NCBI GenBank assembly: GCA_016706225.1
Contig: JADJKB010000021.1
Location: forward strand, 682,001 to 746,000
Reading direction: 5' to 3'
Origin: Myxococcales bacterium
GTDB taxonomy: Bacteria > Myxococcota_A > Polyangia > Polyangiales > Polyangiaceae
DNA: 64,000 nucleotides
The position numbers and the translations under genes were made by a program. Shown here one piece after another: positions 1 through 8,470 of the stretch (within the stretch, counting starts at the first letter, position 1; each line of letters starts with the position of its first letter). Below the pieces are notes generated by a model. It was not told the DNA's origin, did not search any database, and saw only the letters and a program-made list of their open reading frames with translations.

Positions 1-847
1 ACGCCGAGTGCAACGACCCGGTGTAGAACTCTTGGAAGACCTCGCAGCCAACCAGGAACAGATTGATCGGCATGGCGATGCGCAGAACGTAGAGGAAGTA
101 GTCGAAGACACTCTCCTTCACGTCCAGCTTGGTGAAGCGCTTGACCGTGGTGAAGAGGATGATCAGCAAGGCAGGCGCGGACGCTGCGGCGCTGATCAGG
201 AACCTCGGTGCCAAAATTGGCGTGTTCCAGAACGGGCGGCTACCCAGACCTGAGAGCAGGAAAGCGGTCACCGTGTGGATGCTGACCGCCCAGATCATGG
301 ACAGGAACACGAACGGCACGTACATCAAGGCGGTCGGCTTTTTCCCGCGGTAGCGGCTGTAGAGCAGGTACCCAGGGATGTGCAGGTTCATCAGCAAGTA
401 GCCGGTGAACACCACGACGTCCCAAGCAAGAAGTGAGCTCGGTAGGTTCAGGTAGCCGATGCCGGGCGTCAGGTGCCACAACCGGTCCGGGCGGCCGACG
501 TCCGTCATGATGAACAGCAGACACATCGACACAGCGACCACGGCTAGGAGTTCGCCGAGGAGCACGAGCTCTTTGATGTCCTCCCGGTGATAGAGGTACG
601 CCGGTACGACCAGCACGGCGGCGCCTGCGGCGACACCGACGAAGTACACGAAGTTTGCGATGCCAATGCCCCAGCTGACGTCATCGGACATGTTGGTGAC
701 GATCAGCCCGGAGTGCAGGGTGTGGGACACCTCGAGGCCAGCCATCACGATGAAGAGCAAGAGGGTCCCCATCCAGACGTAGTAGGCGCGACCGCCGACC
801 ACCGCGCAGCGGAGCATCCGCATCCAGTAGCTGATGAACTGTCCCAT
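1..847 (-). CDS. NrfD/PsrC-type membrane quinol subunit (partial, C-terminus beyond the edge)
   Basis: An uninterrupted frame reads leftward from ATG at 847 off the window edge, giving about 282 residues without a stop. It begins MGQFISYWMRM and shows repeated hydrophobic helices with short charged loops. The segment VGRPDRLWH after the third or fourth helix resembles the quinone-side loop of NrfD/PsrC/DmsC proteins. This family exchanges electrons between menaquinol and a partner Fe-S protein in the cytoplasmic membrane. The Fe-S partner lies directly upstream (863-1837) with a 15-bp gap, and a tetraheme cytochrome precedes that, so the set looks like a quinol:cytochrome oxidoreductase module. 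The family call is by recognition and context. The natural C-terminus is not in the window. Confidence 0.85.
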   Translation of the reverse strand, partial: MGQFISYWMRMLRCAVVGGRAYYVWMGTLLLFIVMAGLEVSHTLHSGLIVTNMSDDVSWGIGIANFVYFVGVAAGAAVLVVPAYLYHREDIKELVLLGELLAVVAVSMCLLFIMTDVGRPDRLWHLTPGIGYLNLPSSLLAWDVVVFTGYLLMNLHIPGYLLYSRYRGKKPTALMYVPFVFLSMIWAVSIHTVTAFLLSGLGSRPFWNTPILAPRFLISAAASAPALLIILFTTVKRFTKLDVKESVFDYFLYVLRIAMPINLFLVGCEVFQEFYTGSLHSA

Positions 848-862
848 GCGCTCCCTCGTCAC

Positions 863-1837
863 TCACCCGTAGAAGTAGAAAAACCTCGGTTCGGTCCCCA
901 GCTCTTCTTTGAGGATCCAGACGCGTTCGTTCTCGACGATTTTGCGGACCTCGCTCTCGGGATCGGACAAATTTCCGAACTTGCGCGCTCCGGTCGGGCA
1001 CGCCTCGTAACAGGCCGGGTAGCGCCCATTGCGCGTTCGGTGCAGGCAGAACGTGCACTTTTCGACGACGCCGACCGGACGAATGCGATTGGACAGGTAG
1101 CCCTGATTCGGATTCACGCGGTCCGGTTCGATCGACGGCTCCACCCAGTTGAATCGCCGCGCGTGATACGGGCACGCCGCCTGGCAATAGCGGCAGCCGA
1201 TGCACCAGTCGTAGTCCACGACGACGATCCCGTCGGGCTCCTTCCACGTGGCCTTCGTAGGGCACGCACGCACGCACGGAGCGTTGTCGCATTGGTGACA
1301 CTGGACCGGCAGATAGAACTTGCCCGGCTGCGGCACCCGTTCGGGATCGTAGTAAGCGGTCCCCTTCTCCAGGTGCTGCGAGCCGTTGTCCAGCTCGATC
1401 ACCCGGATGTACCGCATTTGCGGATCGTTCGGCAGATTGTTCTCGCGCGCGCATGCCTCGACACAGCGACGGTTCCCGTTGCAATGGCTCAGGTTCAACG
1501 CGTACGCGAAGTGGACTCCCTCGAGCGGCTGGGGATCCGAGATGTTCACCTTCACGCCGGTCAGCGCCCGTGTGCGAGTCTCGAGGCGCGCGAAGATCTT
1601 CTTCTTGTCCTCGGCGGTCAGCTCCTTGTAGTGCTTCTGGAACAGCTCCTCGAACTCCGGGGAGTCCGTCTTGCAGCCTGGCGCACCGGCCAAGAGCACC
1701 GCGGCGCTGGCCGCGAGCTGCAGAAAACCGCGACGCGACGCCTCGTCACCGTGTTCGTCGCGCTCCGCCGACGGCGCGGCACCGTCCCCGGCGGAACAGG
1801 GACTCGGCTCGCGATAAATGGGCAGCTTCTTCGTCAT
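863..1837 (-). CDS. Tat-exported four-cluster ferredoxin-like electron-transfer subunit (NrfC/DmsB family)
   Basis: This 324-residue protein has a twin-arginine motif (SRRGFLQ, residues 34-40), a hydrophobic stretch and a possible lipobox Cys at 55. Four Cys groups follow: C119-x5-C125-x3-C129; CHQCDNAPCVRACP at 180-193; CIGCRYCQAACP at 212-223; and CTFC at 261-264 with CYEACP at 276-281. This is the usual pattern for four cubane clusters that pass electrons between a quinol subunit and a periplasmic redox partner. The first group is odd: the second Cys of the usual CxxCxxCxxxC is Asn122, so that cluster may be [3Fe-4S] or have altered potential. It sits between the tetraheme gene (4-bp gap) and the NrfD gene. 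Confidence 0.93.
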   Translation of the reverse strand: MTKKLPIYREPSPCSAGDGAAPSAERDEHGDEASRRGFLQLAASAAVLLAGAPGCKTDSPEFEELFQKHYKELTAEDKKKIFARLETRTRALTGVKVNISDPQPLEGVHFAYALNLSHCNGNRRCVEACARENNLPNDPQMRYIRVIELDNGSQHLEKGTAYYDPERVPQPGKFYLPVQCHQCDNAPCVRACPTKATWKEPDGIVVVDYDWCIGCRYCQAACPYHARRFNWVEPSIEPDRVNPNQGYLSNRIRPVGVVEKCTFCLHRTRNGRYPACYEACPTGARKFGNLSDPESEVRKIVENERVWILKEELGTEPRFFYFYG

Positions 1838-1841
1838 GATC

Positions 1842-2381
1842 TCAGAGCGCCCGGAGGCCCTTGTGGGGCGCGGGTTTCTGCTCGGGTTTGAGCGACGGGT
1901 AACGCGGGTCGTGCGGGTCGTGACAGGCAGGGCAGGCCTTCTTGATGCGCTCGCCGTTCCAATTGCCGACGATTAGGCCGTGGGTGCCGTTGCGCCACGC
2001 CTCGAGTTTGTCGCCGTGGCACGAGGTGCAGATCTTGGGCGCCTCGTCGAACGACACGGGGTCTCCGGTGGCGGTGACGAGCTTGTCGATGTCCTTGCTC
2101 GAGTGGCACTGGTAGCACCAGAAGGCGTCTTCCCCGTGCGAGAACTCGTGGTTGCGCACCTCGTGGAACTCCTTGAGCTCGTAGCGCTTGGTTCGCGCGG
2201 CGCGGCCGGCGTGGCACCCGGAGCAGGGATACGCAGGGAGCATCTGGGAGCGCGGTTCCACGCCTGCGTTTCGAGCGTTGGGTCCGGGTCGCGCCGTCGC
2301 GCTCTCGCGCCGCCCTTCCTCACCGTGGCACGCGACGGCTGACAGCACCGCCACCGCGAGCACCGCCAACCAGCGCGTCAC
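1842..2381 (-). CDS. Tetraheme c-type cytochrome, probable lipoprotein
   Basis: The 179-residue protein has four CXXCH motifs (CSGCH, CYQCH, CTSCH, CPACH) and a short signal sequence ending AVAC, which could be a lipobox although it departs from the consensus. It would act in the periplasm or on a membrane surface. Extra His residues between the motifs could provide distal ligands. The start ATG overlaps the stop of the upstream lipoprotein gene in ATGA, so translation is probably coupled. With the downstream Fe-S and NrfD genes it forms a three-part module in which the cytochrome receives electrons taken from quinol. The family within multiheme cytochromes is not resolved. Confidence 0.9.
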   Translation of the reverse strand: MTRWLAVLAVAVLSAVACHGEEGRRESATARPGPNARNAGVEPRSQMLPAYPCSGCHAGRAARTKRYELKEFHEVRNHEFSHGEDAFWCYQCHSSKDIDKLVTATGDPVSFDEAPKICTSCHGDKLEAWRNGTHGLIVGNWNGERIKKACPACHDPHDPRYPSLKPEQKPAPHKGLRAL

Positions 2382-3145
2382 GGCTTGGGCTCCCTGGGGC
2401 CTGGCACTTCGGCGCTCGGTGTTGGACCGAGGGAGCTCGGGCCCGGCGCAGCGCTGCTGCTCGGCGGCGGCGGCACGAGCGGCGCAATCTTCTTGGGCCG
2501 CTCCATCGCTCCGGTGCCGCGAACGGGCTCGTCAATGCTCACCCGGCAGTAGCTCGCCGAAAACTCCCCCGCGACGCAGCTGCCGGTCGTGTCACGAAAA
2601 CAGGCCGACAGCACACCCGGCAGCTTGAGATCGGGCCCGACCTCCTGAAGCACGATCAGCGCGTTGGCCTCACCCTGGCCTAGCCAGAAACCATCGTCCT
2701 GGATTTGATAGTGAACCTCCCACTTTCCGCCGTCCTGGACGGTGGTCGTGGTCTTCTCGGCGACGAGCTTTTCGCTGCCGACTCGGCGGAGCCACACGCT
2801 CGGCGGCTTGGCATCGTCGAGCTCACCGCAGGGCGTTTTCGACGCGGCGCCGTACAGCTTGATGTCGACCTTCTCGAAGCTCGGGCGAGCATCGATGTAG
2901 TAACGAGCCGTCTTGACCGAGAACTCCTTGCCGTCCAGCTTGCCGCTCAGCGCTCCGACGTGGATCGTGTCTTCGCTGGTCGGGGCGGGCGGAGGCTCTT
3001 TGAACGGGCCCTGGCGGGGGTGATGCTCACAGGCCACGAGCAGCGGCAGCACGCATCCGGCCAGCGCAAGCCAGCTGACTCCATCCTCCATCCGGGCACG
3101 CACGGCAGCCACGCGCTGCAACCGATGTGCCACTTCGGGCGCCAT
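2378..3145 (-). CDS. Hypothetical lipoprotein upstream of the tetraheme/Fe-S/NrfD genes
   Basis: I place the start at 3145 (about 255 residues), where GGGGAC lies about 8 bases upstream. An inner ATG at 3091 would give a shorter signal peptide, and the open frame extends further upstream without support. A hydrophobic segment ends LLVAC, a convincing lipobox. The mature part has a central region with several Cys (TPCGE, SACFRD, GSCVAG, SYCRV) that may form disulfides, and a Pro/Ser-rich tail. No CXXCH is present. It is first in the leftward electron-transfer operon and overlaps the tetraheme gene by 4 bp, so a role in assembly or docking is possible. The function is unknown. Confidence 0.75.
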   Translation of the reverse strand: MAPEVAHRLQRVAAVRARMEDGVSWLALAGCVLPLLVACEHHPRQGPFKEPPPAPTSEDTIHVGALSGKLDGKEFSVKTARYYIDARPSFEKVDIKLYGAASKTPCGELDDAKPPSVWLRRVGSEKLVAEKTTTTVQDGGKWEVHYQIQDDGFWLGQGEANALIVLQEVGPDLKLPGVLSACFRDTTGSCVAGEFSASYCRVSIDEPVRGTGAMERPKKIAPLVPPPPSSSAAPGPSSLGPTPSAEVPGPREPKP

Positions 3146-3332
3146 GATTAGGTCCCCGCAGACCCTCACTTCGCGTGACAATTGCGATGACCGACACTTG
3201 TGGTGCAGACGATGCGCGAAGTGGGGCCCACGCCCCCGTACTCGTCGACCCAACCGGCAGCTTTCGCGCCGAGAGTAGTGGAGCGTGCACCGAATCCAAC
3301 CATGGCATGTCCGTTGCATCGCGGGGGACGCG

Positions 3333-3776
3333 ATGGGCGCCGACGAGCCGGAGGGTGGACAGCCTCGCCGCGATTTTCTCAACCTCGCGATCTCGGGGAC
3401 AGCTGCGGCGTTGGGGGTGATGGCCGTCTACCCCGTCGGCAAGTTCCTCACACCCAGGGATGAGGCCGGCGCGAAGACGGCCACATTGGGCGAGGTCGAG
3501 CGGTTTTTGCGAGGAACCGCCAAAACCGTTCTGGTCGGCGATCGGCCGGCGCTGGTGCTGCGACTCGACGACGGTTCGTTCCGCGCCTTCAGTGCCCTGT
3601 GCACGCATCTGCAGTGTGTGGTCGCGTACGCACCGGAGCGCAAACAGATCGAGTGCCCCTGCCACCGCGGGGTCTACTCGGTCGAAGGTCAGAACGTGTC
3701 GGGCCCGCCACCCAAGCCGCTGGACACGCTGGCGGTCGCCGTGGTGAACGGCATCGTCACGGTCAGCGAGGCGTGA
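3333..3776 (+). CDS. Rieske [2Fe-2S] protein
   Basis: The 147-residue protein starts at ATG 3333, preceded by GGGGGAC; the frame is open further upstream but without a better start. It has an N-terminal PRRDFL Tat-like motif (11-16) and one membrane anchor, then a Rieske fold with both cluster boxes intact: CTHLQC at 90-95 and CPCHRG at 108-113. C90, H92, C108 and H111 are the expected cluster ligands, and C95 with C110 the expected disulfide. The next gene, cytochrome b, begins 4 bp downstream. Together they give the quinol-oxidising core of a bc/b6f-type complex, but with multiheme proteins in place of cytochrome c1 or f. Length is normal for a bacterial b6f-like Rieske. Confidence 0.94.
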   Translation: MGADEPEGGQPRRDFLNLAISGTAAALGVMAVYPVGKFLTPRDEAGAKTATLGEVERFLRGTAKTVLVGDRPALVLRLDDGSFRAFSALCTHLQCVVAYAPERKQIECPCHRGVYSVEGQNVSGPPPKPLDTLAVAVVNGIVTVSEA

Positions 3777-3779
3777 GTC

Positions 3780-4796
3780 ATGGTGGCATTGGCTCGCAAG
3801 TGGCTGGCGGACCGGACGGGCTCCGCGGCGATGCTCGAGCGCATGAGCTCGCGGCGAGTTCCAAGCCGGACCGTCACTCACTACCTCGGCGGATTGCTGG
3901 TGTTCGTTTTCCTGCTCGAGGTCGCGAGTGGGATCTTGCTGCTGCTTCCCTACCGACCCGATCCCGCGCAAGCCCACGCTTCGCTGACTGCCATCGCGGG
4001 TCAGCTGCCCTACGGTAGCCTGATCCGCGGCATTCACGCTTGGAGCAGCCACCTGTTCGTCGTGCTGCTCGCGCTGCACCTCGCGATCACCTTGCTGCTC
4101 CGGCGCTTCCGCGAGCCGAACGAGCTCATCTGGTGGACCGGACTGCTCCTGCTCGCCGTTGGAGTTGGGATGGCGTTCACCGGCTCGATCTTACCGTGGA
4201 ACCAGAACGCCTACCTCCAAGCGCGGGTGAGCAGCGAGATGATTGGGCAGGGGCCGCTCTTCGGGCCGTGGCTCAAACACTTGCTGCGCGGCGGCGAAAA
4301 CGTGAGCCCATGGACGCTGAATCACGCGTTTGGATTTCACACCGGAGTCCTACCGGCGGCGACCACGCTGATCTTGGCAGCGCACGTCGCGTTCGTGCAA
4401 CGCCACGCCAAAGCTCACGACGGCCCCACCATCCCCGCCCACCCGGACTTCACGGTGCGGATCGCCGCCGCGTGCACGGCACTCCTTGCGATCGTGATCA
4501 CTCTGGCCACCTTCGCACCGATCGCCATCGGAGCGCCGGCAACGCTGACCAACATCACCAGCGCGGAGGCCACGCCTCCGTGGTATTTCCTGTTCTTGCA
4601 CGAGCTGCTCCGCGCGGCCCCACCCCGGCTGCTTGGGCTCGAAAGCGCAAAGTTCATCTTGGGGGCGTTGTCCGTAGTCGCGGGTTTCACCATTGCCTTG
4701 CCCTTCATCGACCGCCGCGGCTCGCGCATCACGATGTTCGTGGGCGCAATCTTCATCACCCTCGTCGTGTTGCTAACCGCCCATGCGCTGCTCTAA
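3780..4796 (+). CDS. Cytochrome b (b6 plus subunit IV type)
   Basis: The 338-residue integral membrane protein has four conserved His: H86, H100, H187 and H202. The 14/15 spacing is that of plant and cyanobacterial cytochrome b6 rather than mitochondrial cytochrome b (14/14). There is no Cys at the position that binds the extra haem c in b6. A TPPWYF motif (265-270) replaces the PEWY of the quinol-oxidation site, so the usual Glu is missing. The C-terminal subunit IV-like part is fused and short. The gene follows the Rieske gene by 3 bp and overlaps the 9-heme cytochrome gene by 14 bp. It would oxidise menaquinol and pass electrons to the Rieske protein and the multiheme cytochromes. Confidence 0.93.
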   Translation: MVALARKWLADRTGSAAMLERMSSRRVPSRTVTHYLGGLLVFVFLLEVASGILLLLPYRPDPAQAHASLTAIAGQLPYGSLIRGIHAWSSHLFVVLLALHLAITLLLRRFREPNELIWWTGLLLLAVGVGMAFTGSILPWNQNAYLQARVSSEMIGQGPLFGPWLKHLLRGGENVSPWTLNHAFGFHTGVLPAATTLILAAHVAFVQRHAKAHDGPTIPAHPDFTVRIAAACTALLAIVITLATFAPIAIGAPATLTNITSAEATPPWYFLFLHELLRAAPPRLLGLESAKFILGALSVVAGFTIALPFIDRRGSRITMFVGAIFITLVVLLTAHALL

Positions 4797-6144
4797 CCAG
4801 ACATTGTTGGCGGCCCTCGCCCTCATCGCCCTCGCCGGGGCTGCGGGGCGCACGGCGGCCGCGCCAGCTGATCCGCCCGCCGGCGCTGCGCCAAAGGTGG
4901 CGACGGAAGCAACGGACGGCGGTACCGACGATGCGGCCAAGAAGAAGCGCCCCGTGCGGGACTCCAACACGTGCCTCACGTGTCACCGAACGCTGACCGA
5001 TACCAAGCTGCGCGTCGTCGCCGAGGAGTACGAGCACAGTGTGCACCAGGATGAGCGCATCGGCTGCGTCGCCTGCCACAAGGGCAACCCAACCGACCCG
5101 ACCGTTCAGTCCCACGATAAGACGACCGGCTTCGTCGTGCGCCCAACCCACAGCCAGATCGCAGCGACCTGCGGTGGCTGTCACGAGGACCCGACGTTCG
5201 TGCGCCGTTTCAACGCACGCCTCGGGATCGACCAGCGCAAGATGTATGAGCTCAGTCGCCACGGAAAGATTGCCGGAGCCGGCGACGAGAACTCACCGAC
5301 CTGCACGACTTGCCACGGCAGCCACGCGATCATGCCGGTCGATTCGCCGAACGCGAAGGTGAACCGTCGCCAGGTCCGCGATCTGTGCGCCAAGTGTCAC
5401 GCCGACAAAGAGTACATGAAGCCGTATGGGCTACCGGCGACTCAGCCCGAGAAGTGGAGCAAGAGCGTCCACGGCAAGGCGTTCGCCGAGGGGCACGAGA
5501 AGGCCCCGACGTGCACTGGCTGCCACAGTCCCCATGCCGGCACGCTGCCCGGAACCTCGACCGTGGCGGCGCTGTGTGATCGCTGCCATCAAGACGAGCG
5601 AGATCTCTTCCTGAAGAGTCCGCACTCCCGTGCATTTCGCAAGCTGGGATTGCCGGACTGTGTGCCTTGCCACGGCGATCACGACGTTCAGCGCACCAGC
5701 TGGCTGGCGGGGATGGCCCCCGATTCGTCGTGCAGCAAGTGCCACGCGAAGGATGAAAAGCCACGCAAGGTCGCGGACGAGGTGGCCAGTATCCTGAACG
5801 ACGTCGAGGGAGAAGAGCATGGCGTCAGCGTCGCGCTGACCGAAGCCAAGAGCGCCGGGCTCTTGGTCCCGGATGCGAGCTACGCGCTCGACCGTCTGCA
5901 CACCGCGAGGATCCGCCTAGTCGCCACCGTCCACACGCTGGACGTGGCGCAGCTGACAGAGGATGCCAACGCCGCCAAGTCGTTGGCCGCTGAGGCACGT
6001 GACATCATCGCCCGCGCCCGCCGCGACCGGCAGACCGAACGGCGAGGCTACTTCGCTGCAATCGGCGTACTCGGGCTGCTGTTCGTGCTCCTGGTGCTCA
6101 AGTCGTTCGAGCTCGCACGGCGGAGGCGCCGGAGTGCTCCATGA
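4783..6144 (+). CDS. Nine-heme c-type cytochrome with C-terminal membrane anchor
   Basis: The 453-residue protein has an N-terminal signal sequence, nine CXXCH motifs (CLTCH, CVACH, CGGCH, CTTCH, CAKCH, CTGCH, CDRCH, CVPCH, CSKCH) within roughly the first 330 residues, an alpha-helical segment, and a C-terminal TM helix followed by RRRRR on the cytoplasmic side. It is therefore a periplasmic haem domain held to the inner membrane. The start ATG lies inside the 3' end of the cytochrome b gene (14-bp overlap) and the stop overlaps the next cytochrome gene in ATGA, so the three genes are coupled. By position it replaces cytochrome c1 or f as acceptor from the Rieske protein. That role is inferred. 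Confidence 0.92.
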   Translation: MRCSNQTLLAALALIALAGAAGRTAAAPADPPAGAAPKVATEATDGGTDDAAKKKRPVRDSNTCLTCHRTLTDTKLRVVAEEYEHSVHQDERIGCVACHKGNPTDPTVQSHDKTTGFVVRPTHSQIAATCGGCHEDPTFVRRFNARLGIDQRKMYELSRHGKIAGAGDENSPTCTTCHGSHAIMPVDSPNAKVNRRQVRDLCAKCHADKEYMKPYGLPATQPEKWSKSVHGKAFAEGHEKAPTCTGCHSPHAGTLPGTSTVAALCDRCHQDERDLFLKSPHSRAFRKLGLPDCVPCHGDHDVQRTSWLAGMAPDSSCSKCHAKDEKPRKVADEVASILNDVEGEEHGVSVALTEAKSAGLLVPDASYALDRLHTARIRLVATVHTLDVAQLTEDANAAKSLAAEARDIIARARRDRQTERRGYFAAIGVLGLLFVLLVLKSFELARRRRRSAP

Positions 6145-8324
6145 CGGTGGCGAACGGCCGCTCGAGGTGGCGCGCCTGGCTCGTGGCGCTCGCAGCGTTG
6201 ACGGTCACGCTGCTCGGCTTGCTGGCTTTTGCCGGGGTTCACGCCACACGTTCGAGCGAGTCCTGCACCCAGAACTGTCACGTCGCGGGTGACCACAAGT
6301 ACGTCTCCGCCGGCCACGAGCAGGTGCCCTGTCAGGCTTGCCACGCCGTCACCCCCGGCGCGGGTATCCGGTTGACGTTGGCGCGGCTGGTCGGCGGGAA
6401 AGGCAGTGCGCGGCACGGTGCCGTCCGCGCGGCGGATTGCACCACGTGCCACGGCGAGAAGAGCAACACTTGGCGCCGAGTCGCCGCGACCGAAGGCCAC
6501 CGCTCCCACCCGACGGGAGTCGCAGCCCTGGACTGTCTGTCCTGCCACCGCACCACCACACACGCGGCCGAAAGCCCCGGCAAGGTCTGCGTCGATTGCC
6601 ATGGCAACGCGCGCCTGCACGACAAGAATAAACACGACGAGGGGCCGAAGCCGGCCTGTCTCTCGTGCCACAACTTCGCCGTGCCGCGCGTTGACGACAC
6701 TGGGCGAGCACAACTGACGAGCACCGCCTGCACCCGCTGCCACAGCCAGGGAGCGGAGAAGAGCGCCGACGTGGTGCCTGCCAGCGTGATCCGCTCGGAA
6801 GACTTGCACGGCGGAGTCGATTGCAAACAGTGCCACCAACCGCACGCGGGTTTGGTTGGCAGCGGCGCCACCCGACCGTGCAAGTCATGCCATCAGATCC
6901 AGGTCCTCTCGGGCAACCCGAAGCTCCCAGAGGAACACATCAAGTGCGAGAGCTGCCACAAGCAGCACCAGCCGCTTTCGAGCGCAGGCTCCCGCTGCGT
7001 GACGTGCCACGAGCAGGCCCGAGCCAAGACCGAAGCAACGACCTCCACCGCGCTCAGGCACGACGAGTGCGCGAGCTGTCACCTGCCGCACACCTGGGCC
7101 GCCGCGCCCAATGAGTGTGTGACGTGCCACAAGGAAGAAGCGGCCTTGGTGCTGGCCAAGAGCCCGCTGAAACACCAGCGCTGCAACAACTGCCACGAGG
7201 TTCACGGAAAACCCCCGTCCGGCGCGGTCTGCGGCAGCTGCCACAAAGCGAACGCGGCCAAACAGGTCAACGCCCCGGCCAAACATCGGGACTGCACGAG
7301 CTGCCACAAACCCCACGCCCCGAGCGTCCAGGTGCCGACCACCTGCGCCGAGTGTCACAAGGCAGCGCTACATCAGCTGGTATCGCTGGGGCCGGGTGGG
7401 CATTTGAAGGCAAACTGCACCGGCTGCCACGCCGTTCACGGCAATCCGCGGGCCGACACCAAGACTTGCTCCAGCTGCCACAAGGACAAGGCGAGGCTCG
7501 TGGTCAAAGCCAATGTCGCCCCTCACACCCGTTGTGAGTCGTGCCACGCGCCCCATCGCTTCTCCGTCCTGGCGGCCTCACCTCCGTGCAGCAAGTGTCA
7601 CGCGCAGATCAACACCTCGAGCGGCAGTCACGGCGGCAAGTGCGTCAATTGCCACGCTCCCCACGGTAGCCCGGCGGTACCTCGGGAGAAATGCGTCGGC
7701 TGCCACGAGAAGATCAAGTTCCAAGCGCCGCCCGGCAACGCAGCCCACGCACGCTGCGGCTCTTGCCACAAACCCCACAGTGCCGCGGCCGGCGCAGCCA
7801 CCAACTGCGCCACGTGCCACGCGGACAAACAGAAGGTCGCTGGGCTGTGGCCCGCAGGTTCGGCTCATCGCGACAACTGCGCGAAGTGCCACCAACCGCA
7901 CAACGTCCGCGCTGCAGTACCGTGCGGCGCCTGCCACGCCAAGGAGCAAAACTCGGCCATCGGCGGCAAACACCAGTGTAAGCAGTGCCACAACCCCCAT
8001 CAGGCGCCGGCACAAGACACCAAGGGCTGGTGGAATCGCTGCGCCAGCTGCCACGCCAAACAAGCGCAGGCTTCGAAGCCCCACAACCAATGCCAGAACT
8101 GTCACAAGCCCCACGCCTACAAGGTGCCCGACTGCAAGACGTGCCATGTAGAAGCGGCGGGCAAGGCGGCCCACGCTGCGAAGTCCCACGCGGTCTGCAC
8201 CAAGTGCCACGACGCCCACGGGGCGACCCTGCCAGGGCGCGCGGAGTGTGTGGCTTGTCACGTCGACAAGAAGGACCACCAGCCGCAGGCGCAGCGGTGC
8301 TACGTCTGCCATCCGTTCAAGTAA
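6141..8324 (+). CDS. Giant multiheme c-type cytochrome with 33 CXXCH motifs
   Basis: The 727-residue protein has a single N-terminal hydrophobic segment (about 12-33) that serves as an uncleaved anchor or signal peptide. The rest is almost wholly haem-binding sequence. I count 33 CXXCH motifs plus one CX3CH (CTQNCH, near residue 42), one per about 21 residues. Most are followed two residues later by PH, AH or VH (for example CHKPH, CHAPH, CHAVH, CHDAH), giving nearby His for bis-His ligation. Spacing between motifs alternates, suggesting paired haems along a linear chain. It is translationally coupled to the 9-heme gene (ATGA). A conductive periplasm-spanning wire or filament subunit is the simplest reading; no enzymatic motif was seen. 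Confidence 0.93.
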   Translation: MTVANGRSRWRAWLVALAALTVTLLGLLAFAGVHATRSSESCTQNCHVAGDHKYVSAGHEQVPCQACHAVTPGAGIRLTLARLVGGKGSARHGAVRAADCTTCHGEKSNTWRRVAATEGHRSHPTGVAALDCLSCHRTTTHAAESPGKVCVDCHGNARLHDKNKHDEGPKPACLSCHNFAVPRVDDTGRAQLTSTACTRCHSQGAEKSADVVPASVIRSEDLHGGVDCKQCHQPHAGLVGSGATRPCKSCHQIQVLSGNPKLPEEHIKCESCHKQHQPLSSAGSRCVTCHEQARAKTEATTSTALRHDECASCHLPHTWAAAPNECVTCHKEEAALVLAKSPLKHQRCNNCHEVHGKPPSGAVCGSCHKANAAKQVNAPAKHRDCTSCHKPHAPSVQVPTTCAECHKAALHQLVSLGPGGHLKANCTGCHAVHGNPRADTKTCSSCHKDKARLVVKANVAPHTRCESCHAPHRFSVLAASPPCSKCHAQINTSSGSHGGKCVNCHAPHGSPAVPREKCVGCHEKIKFQAPPGNAAHARCGSCHKPHSAAAGAATNCATCHADKQKVAGLWPAGSAHRDNCAKCHQPHNVRAAVPCGACHAKEQNSAIGGKHQCKQCHNPHQAPAQDTKGWWNRCASCHAKQAQASKPHNQCQNCHKPHAYKVPDCKTCHVEAAGKAAHAAKSHAVCTKCHDAHGATLPGRAECVACHVDKKDHQPQAQRCYVCHPFK

Positions 8325-8470
8325 TGAGCCGAACGGACACACCGAGTCGCGAGATTGCGCAGGATTTTCGCTGAGCGGACCACGCGGAGCACGAACTGCG
8401 CTAGCGTCCCGCCGAACGGTCCGGACTGCGGACACAATTCACGGTCTGCTTCTTGCTGAGGATTCGTGCC

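Noticed and set aside
587..1891. Rightward 434-residue open frame
   Set aside because: It lies antisense to the Fe-S and NrfD genes, which have clear motifs; composition is Arg/His/Val rich as expected for a shadow frame.
6264..6281. CTQNCH as a haem site
   Set aside because: CX3CH binds haem in a few proteins but I cannot confirm it here, so it is not included in the count of 33.
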